Positions 23,998 to 30,082 of a stretch of 30,082 nucleotides of DNA are shown piece by piece. This stretch comes from CAXQRU01 sp964226685 (lineage in GTDB: Bacteria; Pseudomonadota; Gammaproteobacteria; Pseudomonadales; Cellvibrionaceae). The notes below the pieces were generated by a model. The model made no database searches. It was not told where the DNA came from and saw only the letters and a list, made by a program, of their open reading frames with translations. The position numbers and the translations under genes are program-made. Each line of letters starts with the position of its first letter. Within the stretch, counting starts at the first letter, position 1. The DNA lies in assembly GCA_964226685.1 (NCBI GenBank), contig CAXQRU010000098.1, positions 1-30,082 on the forward strand. Direction: 5' to 3'.

Positions 23998-26280
23998 CTA
24001 TTTCTCCGTTTTTAATAGGACACTGGGCAGATAGAAAAAATCAAGCAATAGCGCCACCCCGATGGTAATCGCTGTCATTAAGCCCATACCCGAATTGAGT
24101 TGGAAGGATGAGAAAAATAAGACTAAGAATCCAGCCATTAACGCCAAACTAGTGATGATTAATGCTGATCCAACATTTTCAAAGGCATAGTGAACCGCTT
24201 GCACGGGAGTCAATTGTTGTTCACGCTTCGCTCGTAAATATTTACTTAAAAAATGTACCGTATCATCAACAACAATACCTAGGGTCATACCCATTACTAC
24301 GGACAAACCCAAACCAACCTGCCCAACTAATAACCCCCATAAACCAAAGCTCACGAATGCCGGCAATAAATTTGGAATTAGGCTTAGTAAGCCATATTTC
24401 CATGATTTCAATGCAACAATAAGAAGTAAAGAAATCAACAACAACGCGACTGTAGTACCTATCAACATGCTGTATATATTTCTCTGGCCAATATGAGCGA
24501 ACATCATAACTGGACTGGCATTTTCAAAAGTGATACCAACTGTATTAGTTGCCAACCAGTTAGTAACCTTTTTTTCGAAAGCAATCAAATCATTACTAGA
24601 TAGTGTCTTTAATGTAATCGAGACACGTGTCTGCGACTTATCAGTATTGATTTGATTAGTCAAACTCTGCTTTGGTGCCAAACCAGAGCTATACAATTCA
24701 AATAATTGAGAGGCCTGAAACAAAGTATCTGGAATTTTATAATGAGCGGGATCGTCGTTATGCATCACTCTGTTGATGCGTTTAATCACCGTATCATAGC
24801 TATTAACATGAATGACTTCATCCTGTTCTTCTAACCAACTAGAAAAAGCATCTAACTGCAATAGAAAAGCTGGATCGCTCACGCCACCGGCTTTTCCAGA
24901 AGACAAGGAATAATCAATAAAATACATACCAGTGAGCTTTTCAGTCACATAGTCAGTATCATCTCGAAATTTCACTCCTTCATCAAAATAGTTAACAAAT
25001 TGATCGTTTAACTCGTTTCTGGGCACGAATGCGATCAGAATAATAACGACAACCGTTACACTATAAAAAATTTTATTATAGTGAGTTGTTATCCAGTGCC
25101 CAATCAACTTCATCTTATTATTAGCCGCCTCTTCTGAACGAGCAGCACTGACTGGCAATATAGCGGCCAGCGCTGGCAAAAACGAGATGGAAAGCAAAAA
25201 CGCGATCAATACTCCGACCGCAGTGATATTCCCAAGATCATGAAACGGGGGAGAATCACTGAAATTTAAACTTAAAAAACCTAAGGCCGTGGTCGCAGAA
25301 GTTAAGAACATAGGCTGGAGGTTTAAACGCATACTTTCTTCAATAGACTTTTCCTTTGAAAATCCGCGCCTAATTTGCTGTAAATAAGTCACAAGGAAAT
25401 GGACACAATCAGCAACCGCTATGGTCAAAATCATGGTTGGAGCCGAAACGGATGCAGGAGATAATTTAATCCCTAACCAACCAGCCAAACCCATAGCTCC
25501 CGCAATCGATAATAAAATCACTAATACTGTAATTACCGTCGCAGAGAGACTCCTCATGTAGATTAGCAAACTGATTATAATCATGAAAAATGCAAGTGGA
25601 ATCAGTACATTAAAATCATTTTGGCTGGCCTCAGGGAAAGCATTATTCATGGCAACCAACCCCGTCACATAAACCTTTATGTCTGGATTTTTTTGCTCAA
25701 ACTGGCGCACCACTTCATTCACATCTGACATAACCTGCGGAGCTTCCGTCATAGTGTTTTCGCCAGGCAAACCGATAGTCACATTAATTCCGGTAACATC
25801 CGCAGAGGGCGAGACTAAGCGATTAACAAGTAAAGGCTCATTAAGTACGATCGATTTTATTTCTTGTACACGCTCCTGCGTCAGTTCAGATGGATCACGA
25901 ATTAGCGGCTCAATCGTAATTTCATCATCAGCTGCAAAGGTATGATGATAACTACTGAGCGAATCAATTCGTAGAGAAAAAGAGACATTTTTTTCAATTT
26001 GATCGGTTAACTGATACACCGCAGACAACACATCTGGGGTAAACACATCACCAGATTTTGGTTCCAACATAATGAGAACATTATCCGCCTTGGTATAACG
26101 AGATTGCATTTTCTCAAACTCAATTAACTCTGGATTATCCTCACCAAAAAACATCCGGTAATCATTATCAAATTTTAATTTTGAACCGCCAAAACCCAAC
26201 GCCAAGATCACAAGCAAGCAAGTTGCCACTATAGCAACTCGCTTTTCAATTACCCACTTTGCCCATTGCTGACTAGTCAT
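23998..26280 (-). CDS. RND-superfamily (MMPL) exporter
   Basis: A 760-residue inner-membrane transporter starting at ATG 26280, with GGAG 6 nt upstream and an 8-bp overlap with the TetR gene. Two repeats each have one N-terminal helix, a periplasmic domain and five further helices: helices near 20-40 and 220-380 in the first half, and 405-425 and 610-755 in the second. Conserved elements include FDNDYRMFFGEDNPEL after helix 1 and acidic residues in the transmembrane segments (TILTIAVADCVHFLVTYL and GIVVDDTVHFLSKYL), which carry protons in this family. It is of the hydrophobe/amphiphile exporter type rather than a tripartite drug pump, as no membrane-fusion gene is adjacent. The cargo is unknown. 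Confidence 0.93.
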   Translation of the reverse strand: MTSQQWAKWVIEKRVAIVATCLLVILALGFGGSKLKFDNDYRMFFGEDNPELIEFEKMQSRYTKADNVLIMLEPKSGDVFTPDVLSAVYQLTDQIEKNVSFSLRIDSLSSYHHTFAADDEITIEPLIRDPSELTQERVQEIKSIVLNEPLLVNRLVSPSADVTGINVTIGLPGENTMTEAPQVMSDVNEVVRQFEQKNPDIKVYVTGLVAMNNAFPEASQNDFNVLIPLAFFMIIISLLIYMRSLSATVITVLVILLSIAGAMGLAGWLGIKLSPASVSAPTMILTIAVADCVHFLVTYLQQIRRGFSKEKSIEESMRLNLQPMFLTSATTALGFLSLNFSDSPPFHDLGNITAVGVLIAFLLSISFLPALAAILPVSAARSEEAANNKMKLIGHWITTHYNKIFYSVTVVVIILIAFVPRNELNDQFVNYFDEGVKFRDDTDYVTEKLTGMYFIDYSLSSGKAGGVSDPAFLLQLDAFSSWLEEQDEVIHVNSYDTVIKRINRVMHNDDPAHYKIPDTLFQASQLFELYSSGLAPKQSLTNQINTDKSQTRVSITLKTLSSNDLIAFEKKVTNWLATNTVGITFENASPVMMFAHIGQRNIYSMLIGTTVALLLISLLLIVALKSWKYGLLSLIPNLLPAFVSFGLWGLLVGQVGLGLSVVMGMTLGIVVDDTVHFLSKYLRAKREQQLTPVQAVHYAFENVGSALIITSLALMAGFLVLFFSSFQLNSGMGLMTAITIGVALLLDFFYLPSVLLKTEK

Positions 26281-27013
26281 GTTGATCTCCAGAAGTAAAG
26301 CGCGACAGCTCTTCAATAAAAAGTTCGGTTTCAATTCGATGATAGGTTTGCTCGTAATCCCACTGGTGACTTAGTGGTTGCCAACCGTAAACGTCGAGCA
26401 AGCGCATACAATGCGCGCGAATCACTAGATCCGGTTGTTCTATCCCCATTTCTTCTAAAGGCGTGTCAGAGAGCATAATCACCGAACTGCCTTGAGCAAT
26501 CGACCATAGGCCAAAAATCAACTCTTGAGGGGTCATATCCTCTAGCACCAAATCTTGGCACTCGATAGCTTCCGCCACAATATTCACAATCCGCTGCAAA
26601 CATTGATCTTCAATCTCGGCCAAAGCTTGCTGACTACTTTCAGGGATTTTTTGGCGAATAGAGGCCGTTTTAATCATTTGGACATGGTTGAACTCGCGAG
26701 CGTACAGGTGGGTATACAGTTGATGGGCGACCAAAATGGCACACATTTTTTCTCGGGGATGGCCCACAAACTGAGTCGCTTTCTGAAACATTTGCTGCTG
26801 CACTCTCATGCTCCTGGCACATAACGCGCACAAGACCTCTTCCTTCGACTGAAAATGCTGGTAAATAGTCCCTTTGGAGTATTCCACCGCCTGAGCAATA
26901 CGATCCATACTAAGACCAAAGTAACCGAACTGCTCGAAGAGTTCGGCACTAACATCTAAGATGAGCGATTCGCGAGCCTGAAAATCACGTTGTTTACGAG
27001 TTAACTGTGTCAT
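26273..27013 (-). CDS. TetR/AcrR-family regulator
   Basis: About 246 residues from ATG 27013; a TTG 12 codons upstream lies within the operator region and is less likely. The N-terminal helix-turn-helix is typical: LILDVSAELFEQFGYFGLSM, DRIAQAVEYSKGTIYQHFQS and KEEVL. The C-terminal ligand-binding half is helical and not assigned. As first gene of the exporter operon, overlapping the MMPL start, it probably represses the operon and itself through the operators just upstream. There is no strong Shine-Dalgarno sequence. Confidence 0.92.
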   Translation of the reverse strand: MTQLTRKQRDFQARESLILDVSAELFEQFGYFGLSMDRIAQAVEYSKGTIYQHFQSKEEVLCALCARSMRVQQQMFQKATQFVGHPREKMCAILVAHQLYTHLYAREFNHVQMIKTASIRQKIPESSQQALAEIEDQCLQRIVNIVAEAIECQDLVLEDMTPQELIFGLWSIAQGSSVIMLSDTPLEEMGIEQPDLVIRAHCMRLLDVYGWQPLSHQWDYEQTYHRIETELFIEELSRFTSGDQHD

Positions 27014-27023
27014 GAGGACGAAT

Positions 27024-27076
27024 ATAAACGATACGTCATAATTTAACAATACGTCAAAAAGTGACGAATCGTCAAA
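27024..27076. promoter_or_regulatory. Three 18-bp-phased TetR-type operators
   Basis: CGTCA occurs at 27034-27038, 27052-27056 and 27070-27074, exactly 18 bp apart. The third is half of a perfect odd palindrome, TGACGAATCGTCA (27062-27074). The other two are imperfect palindromes (on the minus strand TGACGTATCGTTT and TGACGTATTGTTA). The array lies directly before the TetR-MMPL operon, as expected for an autoregulated operator. Confidence 0.7.
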
Positions 27077-27119
27077 AAATGAAATAATTTAGCAAATTGG
27101 CAGCAAAACCATCGAAAAA

Positions 27120-27644
27120 TTAGCGAATCAACTCTAAAACCTGGCGACATGAGCGACACCCATATTGCCGCAAACCTCGCTGAATTTGGTTGTGCCTAAA
27201 CGCAGACAACTCCACCTCCCGACAAAGACAGGCATAATTAAAGCGCCCTTGACGCCGGACGGGGATATCTGAGAGATCGTATTGGCAACGAACAGAGGGT
27301 TCGGCGCCAAAAAAGTTCATCACCTCACGCCACTCTCCCCCATGCGGCTTAACCGAAAGACCAAAGCGCTGCTCCACAATAAAATGAGCTACCTCATGAG
27401 GAATGGTATTGTCAAAATTGTCTTGATAATACTTTGAAAAAATCCAGGGGTTATAGCGAATGCTTCGCTGCCAACGCCCTTGACGCTGGCGCATGCGATA
27501 CATTCCGGCCGAACGCCCCTTGAGATCAAAGGTAATATCAACAGGCGATGGAACTAGCTGATAATGCTGAGCAGCCAATCGAATATAGCGCTCGGTTTCA
27601 GAAACCACGCAAGCTCGCTCGTCACTCGCTATTGGCTCAATCAT
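27120..27644 (-). CDS. sprT: SprT-like zinc metalloprotease-fold protein
   Basis: 174 residues from ATG 27644, which overlaps the preceding stop as ATGA; an in-frame TTG three codons earlier is less likely. The zinc-protease motif is HEVAH (83-87) with a third ligand candidate His101 (HGGEW). A C-terminal zinc ribbon has C139, C141, C163 and C166. E. coli SprT is of similar length. SprT-fold proteins in eukaryotes (Spartan) cut DNA-protein crosslinks; the bacterial role is not settled. Coupling with an alkylguanine-binding protein gene would suit a DNA-damage theme (inference). Confidence 0.92.
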   Translation of the reverse strand: MIEPIASDERACVVSETERYIRLAAQHYQLVPSPVDITFDLKGRSAGMYRMRQRQGRWQRSIRYNPWIFSKYYQDNFDNTIPHEVAHFIVEQRFGLSVKPHGGEWREVMNFFGAEPSVRCQYDLSDIPVRRQGRFNYACLCREVELSAFRHNQIQRGLRQYGCRSCRQVLELIR

Positions 27645-27940
27645 AGAGGCCAAAATAAATTGGAGGGGATTCGACCTGACTTAGAAAACATCACCCCTTC
27701 AGCTTGCAAAAGCTGGCGCTGCTTGGAAGCATTGCTAAAATCCGCTAGTTTCCCTTGAGCATTCACTACCCGATACCAAGGCAAGCGACTCCCCTTTGGA
27801 ATGCATCTTAACAAACGACAAGTATGTCTGGGGCCACTCAACTCAGCAAGCTTAGCCAGTTGCCCATAGCTACAAACATTCCCTTTAGGAATCGCCGCTA
27901 ATACCGCACAAAATCGCTCGAACGCCTCATCGTTGATCAT
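27641..27940 (-). CDS. Alkyltransferase-like (ATL) DNA-base-binding protein
   Basis: A 99-residue protein related to the DNA-binding domain of O6-alkylguanine-DNA methyltransferase. Where the methyltransferase has the PCHRV acceptor cysteine, this protein has PWYRV with Trp55, the mark of ATL proteins. These flip alkylated guanines and hand them to nucleotide-excision repair rather than repairing them. Other family segments are IPKGNVCSYGQLAKLA and PRHTCRLLRCIP. It overlaps msrQ by 14 bp and sprT by 4 bp. Confidence 0.92.
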   Translation of the reverse strand: MINDEAFERFCAVLAAIPKGNVCSYGQLAKLAELSGPRHTCRLLRCIPKGSRLPWYRVVNAQGKLADFSNASKQRQLLQAEGVMFSKSGRIPSNLFWPL

Positions 27941-28541
27941 ATCGTTTTTTAAAATAATAAAATAACCGTGTAAGTAACAACACCGCTAAAATAGCAGCAT
28001 AAATGAGCGGCTCCAGCACATCGACTTTCACCAACCACCAAAAATGAACCACGGCGGCGATTGCAGCCACATACGCTAAACGATGCAAATAAAACCAACG
28101 CTTACCCAAGCGCTTCTGCCACCACTTGAGAGAAGTCACCCCCAAGGGAATCAATAGTAACAAAGCCAGCATACCGGCAGCAATGTAAGGCCTTTCGAGT
28201 ACATCCTCCCAAACATAGGAAAGATCCAGCCCCTGATCAAACACCCAATAAATTCCGAAGTGCGCCACGACATAGAATAAAGCCCAGAGCCCCAGCTGGC
28301 GACGGTAATTTTGCAACCAATTCCATGAAAACCAACGACGCAAAGGCGTAACTAACAAACTCAGCAGCAAAAAGCGAAGCCCCCAGCCGCCAGTGATATG
28401 CGTCATCGTCTCGACTGGATTAGCCCCTAAATTTTGCTGATAAAAGTCATAAATCAACAGTAAGGCGGGGATAGCACTGACGATAAATAACCCTAAAGCA
28501 AACCACCCACGATGGCGCTTCATCCACTGACCGAAAGACAT
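27927..28541 (-). CDS. msrQ: MsrQ heme-binding membrane subunit of the periplasmic methionine sulfoxide reductase
   Basis: A 204-residue ferric-reductase-like membrane protein with about six helices. The conserved Trp/His-containing helix segments are THITGGWGLRFLLLSLLVTP, WALFYVVAHFGIYWVFDQG and FYLHRLAYVAAIAAVVHFWW; the histidines are heme-ligand candidates. It takes electrons from the respiratory chain (quinones) and passes them to MsrP. The start ATG overlaps the msrP stop as TGATG, the usual msrPQ arrangement. Confidence 0.95.
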   Translation of the reverse strand: MSFGQWMKRHRGWFALGLFIVSAIPALLLIYDFYQQNLGANPVETMTHITGGWGLRFLLLSLLVTPLRRWFSWNWLQNYRRQLGLWALFYVVAHFGIYWVFDQGLDLSYVWEDVLERPYIAAGMLALLLLIPLGVTSLKWWQKRLGKRWFYLHRLAYVAAIAAVVHFWWLVKVDVLEPLIYAAILAVLLLTRLFYYFKKRYDQR

Positions 28542-29485
28542 CAGTAATAACGCTTCAAATCCATACCCGCATACAGGCTGGCCACCTCTTCTTCATAACC
28601 ATTAAAGAGTCGCGTGTTTTGCTTAAATAGCTCACCCAAAACACGCTCGCGCCGCTGACTCCAGCGAGGGTGATTGACGCTCGGGTTTACATTGGAATAA
28701 AAGCCGTATTCATTAGGCGCTATTTGATTCCAGCTCGTTGGAGGTTGCTTTTCAACAAAGGAAATCTTAACAATCGATTTAATGCTTTTAAAACCATACT
28801 TCCAAGGCACCACCAATCTCAATGGCGCACCGTTTTGATTGAGCAGCGGCTTGCCGTAAATACCAGTCACCAACATGGTTAATGGGTGCATCGCCTCATC
28901 CATCCTCAACCCCTCTCGATAAGGCCAGTCGACCAGGTCTCGACGCTGCCCAGGCAAGGGGTTATTGGGGTCATATATCGACTCAAAAGCAATGTACTTA
29001 GCGCGACTATTGGGCTCAAATCGCTTGAGCAAGTCGCCTAGCGAGAATCCCACCCAAGGCACCACCATCGACCAGGCCTCGACGCAACGAAAGCGATAAA
29101 TACGCTCCTCAAACGCATGAGGCTTGAGCAAATCTTCTAAATCGTAGGTGCCCGGCTTATCGCACTCACCATCAATCGTAACTTTCCAGTTAGCGGTTGA
29201 CAGCGCATCCGCATTTTCAGCAGGATCTGTTTTGCCATAACCCAATTCGTAGAAATTATTGTAAGTGATAATATCCTTATACGCCGTTAATTTTTCTTCC
29301 GCTTTGATCGTCGTTTCAAGTGAACTAAATCGATCTTTATTCAGCTCCGCCAAAGCCCAAGACGGCAATAAACCCAAAATCGATAAGCCCCCAGAGGCTT
29401 TTAAAAAGTGGCGCCGCTTATTAAACAAGGCTTCAGGAGTCACTCGGCTTTCGTGTTCGTTGGCAATACGCTTTTTAAAAATCAT
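28541..29485 (-). CDS. msrP: MsrP molybdopterin catalytic subunit, periplasmic protein-methionine-sulfoxide reductase
   Basis: A 314-residue periplasmic molybdoenzyme that reduces oxidised methionines in envelope proteins. A Tat signal peptide contains R24-R25 (KRRHFLKAS) and is cleaved after SWALA near 46. The molybdenum-binding Cys is 134 (YRFRCVEAW). Other family segments are TYNNFYELGYGKTDPAENA, LLVTG-like MLVTGIYGKPLLNQNGAPLR and PWKYGFKSIKSIVKI. It is followed without a gap by msrQ. It lies 55 bp after the MAPEG gene. Confidence 0.96.
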   Translation of the reverse strand: MIFKKRIANEHESRVTPEALFNKRRHFLKASGGLSILGLLPSWALAELNKDRFSSLETTIKAEEKLTAYKDIITYNNFYELGYGKTDPAENADALSTANWKVTIDGECDKPGTYDLEDLLKPHAFEERIYRFRCVEAWSMVVPWVGFSLGDLLKRFEPNSRAKYIAFESIYDPNNPLPGQRRDLVDWPYREGLRMDEAMHPLTMLVTGIYGKPLLNQNGAPLRLVVPWKYGFKSIKSIVKISFVEKQPPTSWNQIAPNEYGFYSNVNPSVNHPRWSQRRERVLGELFKQNTRLFNGYEEEVASLYAGMDLKRYY

Positions 29486-29540
29486 CTAGCTACCCAATTC
29501 ATTCGTTGTTATTTTTTAGTCTCTCATTTGACCATTTAGT

Positions 29541-29918
29541 TCACACGCCAAAACAATAATGAATCACAACACGCAGACTCAGAAAACTGATAATTGAAAA
29601 AGTAGAGATCATTCCAAACATGCGCCAACGCAAATTTTCGTTGGCATGGCTCATACCCCAAGCATGAGCAAGGCGAGCAAGGCAGAACCAGCCCCCAACA
29701 ATCGCCACCCCCAAGGAACTCTGCACCTGCGACTCATAGAAGAACAACAAGATCAAAGTCAAAGGCACATACTCACAAAAGTTCGCATGCACCCGCATAG
29801 CTCGAGCAATAGCCTCTTGTTGCCCATCGCCAAGTGCCACCCGATATCGCCATCGCAAGCGAATCACCCTGGCACTTAAGGCCATCAATAGCAAACCCAA
29901 CAAACCTGCAAATAGCAT
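29541..29918 (-). CDS. MAPEG-family membrane protein
   Basis: 125 residues from ATG 29918, the usual length for short MAPEG proteins such as YecN. Four membrane helices are visible, and the family signature is RAMRVHANFCEYVPLTLILL with the conserved Arg, His, Asn and Glu. A C-terminal helix pair contains GGWFCLARLAHAWGMSH. The frame stays open to 30080, but the extra 54 residues do not resemble the family and are rejected as coding. GTG codons at 29924/29927 are possible alternative starts. Bacterial MAPEG proteins may be glutathione-dependent membrane enzymes; the function here is unknown. Confidence 0.87.
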   Translation of the reverse strand: MLFAGLLGLLLMALSARVIRLRWRYRVALGDGQQEAIARAMRVHANFCEYVPLTLILLFFYESQVQSSLGVAIVGGWFCLARLAHAWGMSHANENLRWRMFGMISTFSIISFLSLRVVIHYCFGV

Positions 29919-30082
29919 TGTCACCACCGTATTACCCCCATCAAAAATCACTGATAAGTATTTTCTAATCCCAAAATGATCCTGAACTGGGCATGACGTA
30001 TCGGCACCAATAGAGGCAGGTTGGTTAATGTTAATTCGAGCTGACAGTTTATTATTATTGACCTCTCCATGCCAGCACATTG
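29919..30082. other. Right end of window, no supported gene
   Basis: 164 bp upstream of the MAPEG gene. An open minus-strand frame runs through it, but its protein has no family features. It presumably holds the MAPEG promoter. No adapter sequence is seen at this end, unlike the left end. Confidence 0.4.

Noticed and set aside
29919..30080. 54-residue N-terminal extension of the MAPEG protein
   Set aside because: ATG 29918 yields the normal MAPEG length and the extension has no membrane or family features.
1..30082. Mobile elements, prophage, tRNA or rRNA genes
   Set aside because: No transposase, integrase, phage structural genes, terminal inverted repeats or recognisable tRNA/rRNA sequences were found.

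Overview
The window looks like one end of a draft contig from a gammaproteobacterium of moderate-to-low GC, probably a marine relative of the Pseudomonas/Oceanospirillales/Kangiella groups. This rests on gene content: trxA-rho-ubiD, algZ-algR-hemC-hemD-hemX-hemY (an order known from Pseudomonas-type genomes), msrPQ, and csrB-type RNAs. The exact genus cannot be read from the sequence. The first 22 bases are unremoved Illumina adapter, so base 23 is the true start of the biological sequence and the first gene is cut by the contig end.

Layout. (1) 23-1845 (+): the tail of a helical-repeat protein and a B-box zinc-finger/multi-membrane/TPR protein. (2) 1826-4263 (-): a histidine kinase/OmpR-type regulator pair. 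The regulator has lost about 32 nt, which breaks the frame and removes the acidic pocket. It is divergent from an exported rhodanese (4425-4931) across an intergenic region with 11-bp-phased repeats. (3) 5057-7485: a small exported protein and a convergent TVP38-FAD disulfide-reductase fusion. (4) 7695-11106 (+): trxA, rho, ubiD. (5) 18881-11143 (-): a probable long operon of an FHA/winged-helix protein, algZ, algR, hemC, hemD, hemX, hemY and a periplasmic beta-helix protein.

(6) 18882-20301: 1.4 kb without protein genes that holds the most striking feature. Three consecutive independent transcription units lie on the + strand. Each begins with the same 16-bp direct-repeat element exactly 37 nt before a -10 box, carries 13-17 GGA motifs (several in small hairpin loops), and ends in a strong intrinsic terminator. 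They are read here as a tandem triplet of CsrB/RsmZ-type RNAs that would titrate the translational regulator CsrA/RsmA.

(7) 20302-27013 (-): a TetR regulator, an RND/MMPL exporter, a LolA-like protein, an outer-membrane barrel and a membrane-anchored protein with 11 MORN repeats fused to a C13/caspase-like protease domain, in one tight operon. Three TetR-type half-palindromes spaced exactly 18 bp apart lie before it. (8) 27120-29918 (-): SprT-like protein, alkyltransferase-like protein, MsrQ, MsrP and a MAPEG protein, with msrP-msrQ-ATL-sprT overlapping end to end.

The region is mostly regulatory and envelope-directed: two two-component systems, a CsrA-sponge array, an FHA regulator, an envelope lipid/hydrophobe exporter and periplasmic methionine-sulfoxide repair flank housekeeping heme and ubiquinone synthesis genes.
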